Shown here: positions 50,092 through 59,017 of the stretch, piece by piece
How positions within the stretch are numbered: the stretch's first letter is position 1
Layout of the letters: every line of letters starts with the position of its first letter
Assembly (NCBI GenBank): GCA_022616275.1
Contig: JAKEFB010000091.1
Coordinates: forward strand, 26,186-90,185
Direction: 5' to 3'
Length of the DNA: 64,000 nucleotides
From: Chloroflexota bacterium
GTDB taxonomy: Bacteria; Chloroflexota; Anaerolineae; Promineifilales; Promineifilaceae
Made by a program: the position numbers and the translations under genes
The notes under the pieces: generated by a model
The model's database searches: none
Told to the model about the DNA's origin: nothing
Seen by the model: the letters and a program-made list of their open reading frames with translations, nothing else

Positions 50092-50284
50092 CTGACGATC
50101 TCCTCTCGTTCTGGATCGAACGCCAGCAGCGAAACATCTAAATCTTCGACGACAGGTCGGGCAATTGGCTCCTCGAACGTGTTGATGAAAACTTTGTAAG
50201 TAACCGCCAGGAAAAGTTTCCGCTTCGGTTCAATTCGTCCCAGTAAAGAGCGATAAAAGACATACTGGCCACAGAACCATGTCC
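50079..50284 (-). pseudogene. xisH remnant (N-terminal half missing)
   Basis: Reading back from the TAG at 50081-50079 gives 'GQYVFYRSLLGRIEPKRKLFLAVTYKVF', then 'EEPIARPVVEDLDVSLLAFDPEREEIVRWMT', the C-terminal half of XisH. Upstream of about 50284 the frame runs into the 3' end of the phosphohexomutase gene with no start codon, so the N-terminal nuclease-like half is absent. The 13-base overlap with xisI is the normal arrangement for the pair. Confidence 0.8.
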
Positions 50285-50290
50285 GCTCGG

Positions 50291-51718
50291 CTACGTCTTA
50301 TTGGCCATTTCCTCGCCAAAGCCCAGCAGCGCCCGCACCCGATTGTCGTCAGGAGCCTCAGCATACACGCGAAGGACCGGTTCCGTGCCCGACGGCCGGA
50401 TGAGCAGCCAACTGCCATCTTCCAGGTAGTATTTCACCCCGTCGGTCGTCTGGACATCCTCCACGGCCACGCCGTCAATGGCCGCCGGGGCGGCATTGAC
50501 CAGCATGTTGACCATGTCTTTCTTGTCCACCGGCCGGGTCAGTTTCATGTCCGTCCGGGCGTACTGGGCCGGGCCGACGTCGGCCAGCAAATCCTCTACC
50601 AGCGCGTGCAGTGGCGCCCGGGCCTCGGCCATCACCTCCAGCAAGAGCAGCCCCAGCAGGACGCCGTCACCCTCCGGGATGTGCCCCTTGATGGTCATGC
50701 CGCCCGATTCCTCGCCACCCATCAGCACGTTATCGCCCAGGATCTGGTCGGCAATGTGGTTAAAGCCGACCGGCGTCTCGACCAGGGGCAGGTTGTGCCG
50801 CGCGGCCAGCCGGTCAATCATCCGCGTGGTCGAGACCGTGCGCACCACCCGGCCGCGCCAGCCGCGCTTTTCCAGCAGGTAGCGCAGCACCAGGGCAAAA
50901 ATGCGGTGCGGATCCACAAAATTGCCCCGCGCATCCACCGCCCCAATCCGGTCGGCGTCGCCGTCGGTGGCCAGCCCTACATCCCAGTGGCCGGCCTGGA
51001 TGGTGGACATGAGCATCCCCAGGTGCCTGGTAATTGGCTCCGGGTGAATGCCGCCAAAACCAGGGTTCATCTCGTGGCGAATATTCTGCACTCGTGTCCG
51101 GCCGCGGGCCAGCATCTCGCCAATGGCGCCCCGGCCGGCCCCATGCATCCCGTCGGCAACCACCCGCAGCTCACCTGAGGAAATGATATCCAGATCTACC
51201 AGCGTGCTCAGGTGCTCATAGTAGGCCCAGGAAGGATCAAAACGCCGTATTCGCTCCTGGCGAATCGCCTGGTCCAGCTCCATCAGGTTAGGGCCCCGGC
51301 CGGAGGCCAGGTTGCCCTCCAGATAATACTCCACCCGCCGGTTCTGGGCCGGACTGGCGCTGCCGCCGTAGTTGGCCTTCAGCTTGACGCCGTTATAACG
51401 TGGGGCGTTGTGGCTGGCAGTGATCATCACCCCGGCCGTAGCCTGTTTGTTCACCACGGCATAGCTAACGGCCGGCGTAGGTGTGTCGGCCCGAGCCAGC
51501 CAGGTCTGGATGCCGTTGGCCGCCATCACCCGGGCCACCTCGGCCGCATACCGGTCCGATAGGAAACGAGTATCAAAACCAATAATGACGGTGGGATCTG
51601 TCCCATTTTCCTCCAGGACAAAATCGGCAATCGCCTGGGCTACCAGGCGCAAATTACCAAAAGTAAACGTCTCGCTGATGACGGCCCGCCAGCCGTCGGT
51701 GCCAAATTTAATGGTCAT
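50291..51718 (-). CDS. Phosphoglucomutase/phosphomannomutase family protein
   Basis: This 475-residue alpha-D-phosphohexomutase has the catalytic phosphoserine loop TASHN at 100-104 (S102), metal loop DGDADR at 252-257, sugar-specificity loop 'GGEESGG' and phosphate-binding loop 'RPSGTEPVLRVYAEA' near the C-terminus. It interconverts hexose 1- and 6-phosphates, feeding surface polysaccharide or glycogen metabolism. The exact sugar (glucose or mannose) cannot be decided by eye. The 3' end abuts an xisH remnant, so the insertion of that unit stopped just short of this gene. Confidence 0.93.
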   Translation of the reverse strand: MTIKFGTDGWRAVISETFTFGNLRLVAQAIADFVLEENGTDPTVIIGFDTRFLSDRYAAEVARVMAANGIQTWLARADTPTPAVSYAVVNKQATAGVMITASHNAPRYNGVKLKANYGGSASPAQNRRVEYYLEGNLASGRGPNLMELDQAIRQERIRRFDPSWAYYEHLSTLVDLDIISSGELRVVADGMHGAGRGAIGEMLARGRTRVQNIRHEMNPGFGGIHPEPITRHLGMLMSTIQAGHWDVGLATDGDADRIGAVDARGNFVDPHRIFALVLRYLLEKRGWRGRVVRTVSTTRMIDRLAARHNLPLVETPVGFNHIADQILGDNVLMGGEESGGMTIKGHIPEGDGVLLGLLLLEVMAEARAPLHALVEDLLADVGPAQYARTDMKLTRPVDKKDMVNMLVNAAPAAIDGVAVEDVQTTDGVKYYLEDGSWLLIRPSGTEPVLRVYAEAPDDNRVRALLGFGEEMANKT

Positions 51719-51736
51719 ATCACTCTAACTCTCACT

Positions 51737-53050
51737 CTAACTGTATCGCAAGATAAAAACTAAATCATTCACATTCGTGCCGGTGGGACCGGTCTGGATC
51801 AGGCCCCCTACCTGGCTAAAAAAAGTATAGCTATCATTGCCGGCCAGGTACGCTTGTGGGTCTAATCCCTGCGCCCGGGCCAGCCCGGTCGTCTCCCCGC
51901 TGACCACGGCCCCGGCCGCGCCGGTGGGGCCGTCTTCACCATCGGTAGCCAGAGTGGCCATGACAACCTCCGCCTCGCCGTCCAGGGCAATCGCCGCCGC
52001 CAGGGCCAATTCCTGGTTCCGGCCGCCCCGCCCCTGGCCGTGCATCGTCACCGTCGTCTCGCCACCCAGCACCAGGCAACTACCCGGCGGGGCATCTTTG
52101 GCCAGCGCCGCCGCCACCCGGCCCACCTCGCGCGCCTCGCCTTCCAGGCGGGCCGTCAGCAGCCGGGCGTCAAAGCCCAGGCGGCCGGCCGCAGCCACGG
52201 CCGCCAGCGCTGCCTGGCGTACGTCGCCTACCACCACGTTGTCAACAACGTAATCTACCCCTGTCTTTGCGCTGGACTCAACCTCGTCCAGCACCTGTTC
52301 AATAGCCGTCCAGCTCTCCGGTGGCAGCCGGTCCGCTACCCGGTAGCGGGCCAGCACAGCCCGGGCCGCAGCGGGGTCGGCCGGCTCCGGCACGGTCGGG
52401 CCGCTGCCAATAGCCGGCAGGGGATTCCCGACCACGTCGCTCAAAATCAACCCAACGCAGGCCGCCGGAGCAGCCAGGCGGGCCAGCCCGCCACCCTTCA
52501 CCCGGTCCAACTGCCGGCGCACTGTGTTCATTTCGTTAATCGTGCAGCCACTGCCCAGCAACACGTCCACCAGTTGCTGCCACTGCGCCAGGGCAATGCG
52601 CGGCTGGGTCAGCAGCGCCGAGGCTCCGCCGGAAATCAGGCACAAGGCTAGGTCTCCGGCCGTCGCCTGCTGGAGCAGGCTGACGACCTCGGCCGTCGCC
52701 GCTACCCCGGCCTCGTCTGACACCGGGTGGCCCGCCCGGAAGAGACGGTAAGAGCCGGCCGCGGACAACTCCTCGCCCGCCGGCCGGCCGCCCTTCTTGG
52801 CCACAAAAACTGCCCCGGCCAGCAGCCCCTTCAATAACTCGGCGGCTGCCAGTCCCATGCTGGCAGCCGCCTTCCCGGCCGCCACCAGGAAAACGCGACC
52901 CTGGCCAAGCTCATAGACCCGGTCACCGATTTGCAAGGAGCGGCCATCTCGTTTCAGGTGACGGCGCACCGCCACCGCCGGGTCGGCCGCTGCCAGCGCC
53001 GCCCAGATCAGGTGGTCAACATGCTCTGTGTAATCGTTATACGCCGGCAT
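51737..53050 (-). CDS. Glycerate 2-kinase (MOFRL/GckA family)
   Basis: The 437-residue protein from ATG 53050 (MPAYNDYTEHV) has the two-domain GckA layout: 'GRVFLVAAGKAAASMGLAAAELL' , 'AGHPVSDEAGVAATAEVVSLLQQATAGDLALCLISGGASALLTQP', 'VGLILSDVVGNPLPAIGSGPTVPEPADPAAA', then the MOFRL domain 'CLVLGGETTVTMHGQGRGGRNQELALAAAIAL' and 'ATDGEDGPTGAAGAVV'. It phosphorylates D-glycerate to 2-phosphoglycerate using ATP. A longer start would translate the TTTGCGAG repeat tract upstream. It is 18 bp behind the mutase start and 85 bp after the lipoprotein stop. Confidence 0.92.
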   Translation of the reverse strand: MPAYNDYTEHVDHLIWAALAAADPAVAVRRHLKRDGRSLQIGDRVYELGQGRVFLVAAGKAAASMGLAAAELLKGLLAGAVFVAKKGGRPAGEELSAAGSYRLFRAGHPVSDEAGVAATAEVVSLLQQATAGDLALCLISGGASALLTQPRIALAQWQQLVDVLLGSGCTINEMNTVRRQLDRVKGGGLARLAAPAACVGLILSDVVGNPLPAIGSGPTVPEPADPAAARAVLARYRVADRLPPESWTAIEQVLDEVESSAKTGVDYVVDNVVVGDVRQAALAAVAAAGRLGFDARLLTARLEGEAREVGRVAAALAKDAPPGSCLVLGGETTVTMHGQGRGGRNQELALAAAIALDGEAEVVMATLATDGEDGPTGAAGAVVSGETTGLARAQGLDPQAYLAGNDSYTFFSQVGGLIQTGPTGTNVNDLVFILRYS

Positions 53051-53054
53051 AAAA

Positions 53055-53136
53055 AGTTTGCAAGTCTGCGAGTTTGCGAGTCTGCGCGTTTGCGAGTACC
53101 TATTGACTCGCCTACTCGCCCACTCGCCCACTCTTC
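53055..53136. repeat. Octamer repeat tract (AGTTTGCG/AGTCTGCG and CTCGCCCA units)
   Basis: AGTTTGCA-AGTCTGCG-AGTTTGCG-AGTCTGCG-CGTTTGCG in exact 8-base steps, then GACTCGCCTACTCGCCCACT in 8-base steps. The two halves are partially complementary (GCGAGT against ACTCGC), so the RNA can fold. It lies between the lipoprotein and glycerate kinase genes. Confidence 0.85.
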
Positions 53137-54454
53137 ATGGTTGCAGCGCCGCCGCCGCCTCTTCGGCCGCCACCTGGGGGGGCTTGGCCAGGGAGATCAC
53201 GTCAAATACGGCCGTGCCCAGGGCGCTGAGCACCAGGCTGGTGGCCGTGGCCGGATATGGCTGGGCCTGCTCCAACTGGGCCTGCAAAAAGGCCACGTAA
53301 GCATCGTCGGTCGGCCAACGCTCAAAAGCCGAGCGGCGGGCCGGCGCGTTCAGGCTTTGCAACGACCAGTCCCCCAGATTAGGGCCGGACGCCAGCCAGG
53401 CGATCAGCTCGCCGGCCAGCGCCTGGCGGACCGGGTCCGGGGTGCTGATCGTCCAGGCCCAGCCCATGACCAGCGGCGGCATGGGACCGTTGAGGCCGGG
53501 AATGGGCGCAAAGGCGCCATTGGCGCTGGAGGCCCGCTCGTTCAGATACTGGTTGGCCCTGGTGCCCACCACGGAGGCAACACCGGTTGCAAACAGTTGC
53601 CAGGAATCCGCTAGAGTGGTCAAGTTGCTGCTCTGGAGCAAGATGAAGCCTTCGTTCCGGCCCCGGCTAAACTGGTTCAGGGCATTGGCCAGCGGCTCCA
53701 CCTGGAGAACCGGCTGGTTGGCTTCATTGGCCAGCGTGCCGCCGGCCGCCAGGTAAAATTGCAAGGCCAGCTCCGCTCCCTCGGGGCTGCCGGCCGGAAA
53801 GACAAACGAGGCCCCGTCAACGGTTACCATCGCCTCCCAGGTCGTGGGTAAGGTACCGGTAATGACCGTGGTATTATAGGCCAGGTGGGCCACGTTGGTC
53901 AGGGCAAAGGGGTAACCCACTAACGGCCCACTGGGACGGGCCAAAGTGCTGGCCACCGGAAATAAATCCTCCAGCATTTCCTGGCCGACGTAGCTATCCA
54001 GCGGATAGATTAACTGTTCAGCCGCCGCTGTAGCCAGCCGGTCCAGTGGCAAAACGACCACGTCCGGCAGGATGGAGGGGGCCACGCCCCGGCCGGTCCG
54101 CAGATAGCTCAGCGTCCCCCCCTGGCCGGCCGGCGTTTTAATTTCCAGGTTCAGCCTGACGTCCGGGTGGCTTTCTTCAAAGGCTGCCAACTGTTGGGCC
54201 AACGCTGCGCTGCCGGGGGTCTCGGCCTGCGTAGACACGTCAGGCACCAACCAGATGGTGAGGGTTAAGGGGAGCTGCGGCCCGGCAGCCGGCTCCGTCG
54301 CCTGCGGTGTACTGGGGGTCGTCGGGGTAATGGCCGGCGTGGGGATGACCGCCGCCGTCCCGGCCGCGGCCGGGTCACTCTCATCGCCCGTTAGCAGAGT
54401 GCAGGCCGGCAGGAGCAACAGGCAAAGAAGGCAAATCCATACACTTCGAATCAT
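53135..54454 (-). CDS. Extracellular solute-binding lipoprotein
   Basis: The 439-residue protein has lipobox LPAC (C18), a Thr/Pro/Ala tether (about residues 25-60) and a periplasmic-binding fold: 'LTLTIWLVPDVSTQAETPGSAALAQQLAAFEESHPDVRLNLEIKT', 'SILPDVVVLPLDRLA', 'GYPFALTNVAHLAYNTTVITGTLPTTWEAMVT' and 'VMGWAWTISTPDP'. This is the family-1 sugar-type binder, but no permease genes adjoin it, so it may be an orphan binder or sensor. Its ATG overlaps the stop of the uracil-DNA glycosylase gene (ATGA), an odd functional pairing. Confidence 0.85.
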   Translation of the reverse strand: MIRSVWICLLCLLLLPACTLLTGDESDPAAAGTAAVIPTPAITPTTPSTPQATEPAAGPQLPLTLTIWLVPDVSTQAETPGSAALAQQLAAFEESHPDVRLNLEIKTPAGQGGTLSYLRTGRGVAPSILPDVVVLPLDRLATAAAEQLIYPLDSYVGQEMLEDLFPVASTLARPSGPLVGYPFALTNVAHLAYNTTVITGTLPTTWEAMVTVDGASFVFPAGSPEGAELALQFYLAAGGTLANEANQPVLQVEPLANALNQFSRGRNEGFILLQSSNLTTLADSWQLFATGVASVVGTRANQYLNERASSANGAFAPIPGLNGPMPPLVMGWAWTISTPDPVRQALAGELIAWLASGPNLGDWSLQSLNAPARRSAFERWPTDDAYVAFLQAQLEQAQPYPATATSLVLSALGTAVFDVISLAKPPQVAAEEAAAALQP

Positions 54455-55167
54455 CGGTTGAAGTATACCAGACCGGTGGCAAAGCGTGTTTTGCCGCCGT
54501 GGGAAGGGTGGCGCACCAGAGCAGCCGGAATGCCGGCGCGACGTAAAGCTTCCCCGGCCGTCCGGCCCACGGCAACGACTGTTTCAATGGCAAAGAGAGT
54601 TATTAGCTCGCGAAGAAATGGTTCCCCCAACGTTAATTCCCGGCCGTCCGGCCGCCGGTTTGAGTGCGGGTTGCCGTTCTGGTAGGGGTGAAAAGGAAAG
54701 GCGTTCCACAACAAGGGCGGTGGTTGGAAGCCGGCCACTACCTCCCACAAGACAGTGGCGCTGGCCTCCCTGGACACCCGGCCGGCTTCACCCGTCGTCC
54801 GGTAGCCTCTCTCCCGGCCAAACAGGCCGGCCGCCTCCACCCCGTTCAGCAAAACAAACTCGCTGGTAAAAGGCACTCCCGTCAGGCGGCAGCCTCGATA
54901 TCCCGGCGCTTCGCCCACCAGCAGGAGCCGGGGCCGGCGCTCGGCCATCTGGCCCCAGTACAACAGGAGGTTAGCCCGGCGCACAGCGTTGGCCTCGTCC
55001 AGGCCCGGTTCAGGGGAGCGGCCGTAGGGGTTAAATGTCAGCGCTGGGGCCGGTGTACAGGCCAGCCGCTCCAGCAGAGCATCTAAAGCGGAGAATTGGA
55101 GATTAGAGAATAGAGATTGGCAACTGGAAGTTGTTCCTGATCTCCAATCTCCAATCTCTAATCTCAT
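54451..55167 (-). CDS. Uracil-DNA glycosylase superfamily protein with a repeat-encoded N-terminus
   Basis: The 238-residue protein from ATG 55167 has the UDG motifs 'LLLVGEAPGYRGCRLTGVPFTSE' (motif 1, residues 81-103), 'LWNAFPFHP' and 'LVRHPSHGG' (motif 2-like). It removes uracil or related bases from DNA. The first about 26 residues (MRLEIGDWRSG onward) are translated from a GAGATTG heptamer tract; a TTG start at 55191 would add eight more. There is no better start between the tract and the domain, so the leader is probably genuinely translated or initiation uses an unusual codon. Confidence 0.82.
   Translation of the reverse strand: MRLEIGDWRSGTTSSCQSLFSNLQFSALDALLERLACTPAPALTFNPYGRSPEPGLDEANAVRRANLLLYWGQMAERRPRLLLVGEAPGYRGCRLTGVPFTSEFVLLNGVEAAGLFGRERGYRTTGEAGRVSREASATVLWEVVAGFQPPPLLWNAFPFHPYQNGNPHSNRRPDGRELTLGEPFLRELITLFAIETVVAVGRTAGEALRRAGIPAALVRHPSHGGKTRFATGLVYFNR
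55091..55165. repeat. GAGATTR heptamer tract with inner CAACT/AGTTG hairpin
   Basis: GGAGATTAGAGA and AGAGATTGG on the left match CCAATCTCTAATCTC on the right; inner CAACT-GGA-AGTTG. The tract overlaps the N-terminal codons of the glycosylase gene on the minus strand. Confidence 0.8.
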
Positions 55168-55187
55168 CCAAGGGTACAGGTGGTCAC

Positions 55188-56309
55188 TCAATATCTCAAG
55201 AGGGCGCCAATCCGGCCTACCCGTTCCAGCTCGGGGTTGTCGCTCACGATTTCCACGTGGCCGCCCTGCTCGATGGTCCGGGCCACGGCCGCCTCGACCA
55301 CATCGTCCAGTTGCTGCAATTTACCATCGTTGTAAAGGCCACCCACTTCGCCGGCCATGAGCATGGCCGTTTCCTGGTGCAGGTAGCCGGGCGCGTGGAA
55401 ACCATCGCTAATGATCAAATTCTGCACCCGGCCCTCAGCGACGGCCCGCAGCGTATCCTCCAGGCCGGTGACAGCATTACCACCCTTGGCCGCCGTGGTG
55501 ATCATCTGTTCCACCAGCCGCTTCTCCCGCTCATTATTAGCCTCCTGCAGCAATTCCAGCGACCGCTGGCGCACTTCGTGCTCGCCGGCCGTCATTTCCA
55601 TGGGAAAAGTACCGGCCAGGCAGCTCTGCAACTGTTTGGGCAACAAATCGCGCAGTTGGGCCGCCGTCTCGACCGTGCCGCCCAGGAACAGGCGGCGGAT
55701 AGGCTTGCCGCTAAAAAAGCTCTGGGCCGCGGCCGCTACCTCGCGCAGGTTACGGTGGACCACCTCTTCCTCGTGCCGGCCGCCCTGCCCACCCCGCTTG
55801 CCGGTGGCCGAAGACGTGCCGCCGCCGCGAGAAGAACCGCCGCCACGTTTGAGTTTGCGCACGTCTTCGCCCATCGTTCCGGCCGACTCTTGCAGCTCAC
55901 CCAGGTGATATTCAAAGAAGCGAGCGCCAACCCGGTCTACCACAATCACGCCGAAATGGGCATAATGATCCATCAGGTGGGTTAACGGCTTGACGTATGG
56001 TTTGTTGCCGATCCGGATCCGGTTGCGAAAAGCGACGGCCGCTGAATAGACGCGGAAGAACTTTTGCCCGGTGCAGCAGAAGATGGCCAGACCCGGCCTG
56101 GACCAGTCGTGGGCATAGTCCAGGTAATCCTCGATGGCCTTGACGTCATCTGGATACTCTTCCGCTTCTCGCAAAAGCGCCCGCGCCTGTTGTTTAATCA
56201 GCTCGTTCGTCTGCGTTCCGGTGTCGGCATCCAGATAAAGGCTAATGATTTTGGCCCCCTGGCCGTTAAACGCCACCAGTTCTTGTAAGTCCTCTTGCCT
56301 TAGCATCAC
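55188..56309 (-). CDS. Release-factor-like protein (bacterial aeRF1/Vms1-type) with a GGQ motif
   Basis: The 373-residue protein has the layout of bacterial archaeo-eukaryotic release factor homologs (baeRF). The N-terminal domain contains 'ISLYLDADTGTQTNELIKQQARALLREAE'. The central domain carries 'VVDRVGARFFEYHLGELQE'. A Gly/Ser-rich basic loop ends in GGQ at residues 173-175 ('KRGGQGGRHEEEVVHRNLREVA'), and the C-terminal eL30-like domain reads 'VTGLEDTLRAVAEGRVQNLIISDGFHAPGYLH'. In eRF1 and Vms1 the GGQ loop reaches the peptidyl-transferase centre and cleaves peptidyl-tRNA, so a ribosome-rescue role is a fair inference. Start MMLRQEDLQ; SD AGGAGG. It overlaps the glycosylase alternative start by 4 bases. 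Confidence 0.8.
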   Translation of the reverse strand: MMLRQEDLQELVAFNGQGAKIISLYLDADTGTQTNELIKQQARALLREAEEYPDDVKAIEDYLDYAHDWSRPGLAIFCCTGQKFFRVYSAAVAFRNRIRIGNKPYVKPLTHLMDHYAHFGVIVVDRVGARFFEYHLGELQESAGTMGEDVRKLKRGGGSSRGGGTSSATGKRGGQGGRHEEEVVHRNLREVAAAAQSFFSGKPIRRLFLGGTVETAAQLRDLLPKQLQSCLAGTFPMEMTAGEHEVRQRSLELLQEANNEREKRLVEQMITTAAKGGNAVTGLEDTLRAVAEGRVQNLIISDGFHAPGYLHQETAMLMAGEVGGLYNDGKLQQLDDVVEAAVARTIEQGGHVEIVSDNPELERVGRIGALLRY

Positions 56310-56325
56310 ATCCTCCTCTTTAGTT

Positions 56326-56386
56326 TTGAGTTGGGGTTAGAGTCATTGTGACTCTAACTCAAGCTCAAGCTTAAGCTCCAACCCTA
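56326..56386. repeat. CTCTAAC/CTCAAGC repeat tract with hairpin
   Basis: GTTAGAGTCA (56336-56345), loop TTG, TGACTCTAAC (56349-56358): perfect 10-bp stem. TCAAGCTCAAGCTTAAGCTCCAACCC follows in two pieces of 7-base spacing. It lies between the HtrA stop and the release-factor-like gene. Confidence 0.8.
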
Positions 56387-57538
56387 CGGCCGGGCCCCCA
56401 GCGTTACCGGCACATTTATTGTCTCGCCATTGCGAACAACCGTTACGTCTACGGTCTGGCCCACGACCGTGTTAAAGACCAGGTAGCTGATCAGATCTTC
56501 GGTGTTATTGATTGGCTGGCCATCAATGGCCACAATCAGGTCGCCGCCCAGGCCGTCTGCCCCGGCCGGAATCAGCCCAGCCTCCTCGGCCGGCCCGCCG
56601 GCCGTCACCTCAATGAGATAAGCGCCATTCAACTGGGGTAGCTCTAATTCTTCCTGGGTGTTCAGGTTCGGCGTCTGGATACGCACACCCATGTAGGAAT
56701 AAACGTAAGAGCCATTTTCAATCAACGAGGGCACGATCCGGCGCACGGCGTTGACCGGAATGGCAAACCCCACCCCTGAGTTAAAGCCGGTGTCGCTGCG
56801 GATGGCGCTGTTCACGCCCACGACCTCGCCTTGCAGGTTAATGAGCGGGCCACCGGAATTGCCGGGGTTAATGGGGGTGTCCGTCTGAACGACGTCCGGC
56901 AGCGAGTACCGCAGGCTCGGGTCGGCGACGCCCCGTTGTGACTCCAGGCTGCGCCCCAGGCCACTGATAATGCCCATAGACATGGAACCCTGTTCGCCAA
57001 AGGGGTTGCCAATGGCCACGACCACCTGGCCGACCTGCAAACTGTCCGAATTGCCCAGGGGCAGCGGGTTGACGCCGGCCGGCAATGAATCTACGGCAAT
57101 CACGGCCAAGTCGCTGTCCACATCCGTGCCGATCACCTGCGCCCGGCGGCGATTGCCGTCGGCAAAGACCACCTCAAAAACCTCGCCGTCGGTGACGACG
57201 TGATTGTTGGTGACAATGCGGCCGGCCGTGTCGTAGACAAAACCGCTGCCGCTGCCAAGGGCGATCGGTTGTTCCGCACTCAGGTAAACCAGGATGTGGA
57301 CTACCGAAGGATTCGTCTGTTGGTAAAGGTTGATCAGGGCCGTCTCCAGGGCCAGGGCATTCTGGTTATTGCTGACCGGCTGATTCACCGGTACGGCCGG
57401 CTGGCCGGCTCCCGTGGTAGCTGTCGGTACAATTTGCTGGGTTTCCGCCTGGTTTGTAGTGGTCAGGCCACAAGCTATGGTGGCCAGCAATAGAGCGATC
57501 AGAAAAAAATAGAGATTCTGTTGTTTCTTCAACATCAT
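56384..57538 (-). CDS. HtrA/DegP-like trypsin-fold protease with PDZ domain, probable lipoprotein
   Basis: The 384-residue protein has an N-terminal hydrophobic signal with Cys23 ('LLLATIACG', lipobox imperfect) and a short Thr/Pro/Asn linker. The protease domain has catalytic triad H113 ('VTNNHVV'), D143 ('DSDLAV') and S228 ('PINPGNSGGPL'). A C-terminal PDZ domain follows ('GAYLIEVTAGGPAEEAGL' and 'GDLIVAIDGQPINNTEDLISYLV'). HtrA proteases degrade misfolded proteins outside the membrane. The start is MMLKKQQN. It is transcribed alone, with 218 bp of non-coding DNA upstream. Confidence 0.93.
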   Translation of the reverse strand: MMLKKQQNLYFFLIALLLATIACGLTTTNQAETQQIVPTATTGAGQPAVPVNQPVSNNQNALALETALINLYQQTNPSVVHILVYLSAEQPIALGSGSGFVYDTAGRIVTNNHVVTDGEVFEVVFADGNRRRAQVIGTDVDSDLAVIAVDSLPAGVNPLPLGNSDSLQVGQVVVAIGNPFGEQGSMSMGIISGLGRSLESQRGVADPSLRYSLPDVVQTDTPINPGNSGGPLINLQGEVVGVNSAIRSDTGFNSGVGFAIPVNAVRRIVPSLIENGSYVYSYMGVRIQTPNLNTQEELELPQLNGAYLIEVTAGGPAEEAGLIPAGADGLGGDLIVAIDGQPINNTEDLISYLVFNTVVGQTVDVTVVRNGETINVPVTLGARP

Positions 57539-57722
57539 GGAGAATGTCCTTCAAGGGGAGATGGGGCAGCGAGCACCGGCAGGCATTGTCAGGCTCACCA
57601 GTTTCTTTCACTACCGGCCATCGCTAATAATCTTTGTGTTCCATAGGCGCGTTGATTGTATTGTATGTGCCCCCAGCAAACGATGTCAAGATCGTCTCAT
57701 CGTTTTATAAGTGCCAGGAGGA

Positions 57723-57748
57723 GAGACACCGACGTATTTCGGTGTCTC
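57723..57748 (-). terminator. Hairpin downstream of the PPi-type phosphofructokinase gene
   Basis: GAGACACCG (57723-57731) / CGGTGTCTC (57740-57748), 8-base loop, 10 bp after the kinase stop on the minus strand. There is no U-tract, so confidence is modest. Confidence 0.45.
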
Positions 57749-57757
57749 ATCTCTCCC

Positions 57758-58924
57758 CTAATAGAGGAACATCGGCTTTCCCAGGACGTTGCGAATCTTC
57801 GGCCGGTATTCCTTGACGTCGTACAATTCGTCTACGTCTACCCGCTTGACGCCGCTGGTAACCGTACTCATCGGCACGTGAGTGTAGGTTCCATCGCGCA
57901 GGGCGACCATCCGGCCGCTGGCGCCGCTGGTGATCAGGCCCAAAGCCATACTGGCGTAGTTGAAGGCCACCATCAGGTCCAGCGCGTCCGGCGTGCCGGA
58001 GCGCATCAGGTAAGACAACGGCTGGTAAATGATATTCTCACCGGTCAGTTTCTTAAGGGCCTCACCGGTAATCTCGCCAATGCCACCCAATTTGCGATGG
58101 CCATAAGCGTCTGTCTCGCCGTACTCGACGACCTTCTCACCGATAATATGCGCCCCTTCACTCACCGTCACCATGGCGTAGTTGCTGGGGTTAGTCCGCT
58201 TGTCTCTCATCACCAACTCGGCCAGCCGCTCCGGGTCAAAAGGGACCTCAGAGATAAGCGCCCGGTCCACACCGGCCAGGTAGGAGCTGATCAGGCTGGT
58301 CTCGCCGCTGTTGCGGCCGAACAGCTCAACCACCGCAATCCGCTCGTGAGAACCGGTGCTGGTGCGGAGCTGGTGGATAAATTGCACGCTGCGGGTGACG
58401 GCTGTGCTGAAGCCAATACAGTAATCGGTGCCGTACACATCGTTATCCATCGTTTTGGGGATAGCAATCACTGGGAATCCCTCACTGTGCAACCGCTGGC
58501 CATAGCTTAAAGTATCGTCGCCGCCAATAGGGATCAGCCGGTCAATCCCCAGAAACTCCAGGTTACTCAACACGTGGGGCGTAAAGTCGCGCGGCCGGGG
58601 ATCCTGGGCCTCGGCCTCCAGGTGTTCGGGATCCTTGAGAAAATCGGGGACAGCTTTCGGCTTGACGTTACTGGGATTTGTCCGGCTGGTATGCAGGAAA
58701 GTGCCTCCGGTCCGGTCAATCGTCCGCGTGTTTTGCTTATCCAGGCGGATAATATTCTTCTCCACGCTTTCCGGGGCGTCCCGATTCAACGACAAAAGGC
58801 CATCCCACCCCCGGCGAATACCGAAGACTTCGTGCCCTCCGTCTATGGCGTTATGGACAACAGCCTTAATGCATGGGTTCAAACCCGGCACGTCACCCCC
58901 GCCTGTCAAAATGCCAATCTTCAT
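57758..58924 (-). CDS. Phosphofructokinase, PPi-dependent type
   Basis: This 388-residue PFK-fold protein starts '[20 protein letters not shown]'. The nucleotide/PPi loop is GGDD at residues 134-137 ('[12 protein letters not shown]') and the catalytic loop is '[25 protein letters not shown]' (156-180). In this superfamily GGDD and PKT-x-DND mark PPi-dependent enzymes, where ATP enzymes have GGDGS and PGT-x-DND. It interconverts fructose 6-phosphate and fructose 1,6-bisphosphate with pyrophosphate, reversibly. A second, very different PFK gene follows upstream on the same strand. Confidence 0.92.
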   Translation of the reverse strand: MKIGILTGGGDVPGLNPCIKAVVHNAIDGGHEVFGIRRGWDGLLSLNRDAPESVEKNIIRLDKQNTRTIDRTGGTFLHTSRTNPSNVKPKAVPDFLKDPEHLEAEAQDPRPRDFTPHVLSNLEFLGIDRLIPIGGDDTLSYGQRLHSEGFPVIAIPKTMDNDVYGTDYCIGFSTAVTRSVQFIHQLRTSTGSHERIAVVELFGRNSGETSLISSYLAGVDRALISEVPFDPERLAELVMRDKRTNPSNYAMVTVSEGAHIIGEKVVEYGETDAYGHRKLGGIGEITGEALKKLTGENIIYQPLSYLMRSGTPDALDLMVAFNYASMALGLITSGASGRMVALRDGTYTHVPMSTVTSGVKRVDVDELYDVKEYRPKIRNVLGKPMFLY

Positions 58925-58943
58925 GCCTTGGTCTCCTGTAAAT

Positions 58944-58976
58944 AGCTGTCAGCTATAAGCTGTAAGCTGTAAGCTT
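58944..58976. repeat. AGCTGTM heptamer tract
   Basis: AGCTGTC-AGCTATA-AGCTGTA-AGCTGTA-AGCTTTT in exact 7-base steps, between the two phosphofructokinase genes. Each unit contains the palindrome AGCT, and CAGCTATAAGCTG is self-complementary in part. Confidence 0.85.
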
Positions 58977-59017
58977 TTTCTTCATTCGTGGCGGGCCGTA
59001 GCCCATCTCGCACACAC

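Noticed and set aside
53059-53131. Extended N-terminus of the glycerate kinase from an upstream start
   Set aside because: The extra residues would be encoded by the octamer repeat tract; the internal ATG at 53050 begins at the normal family position.
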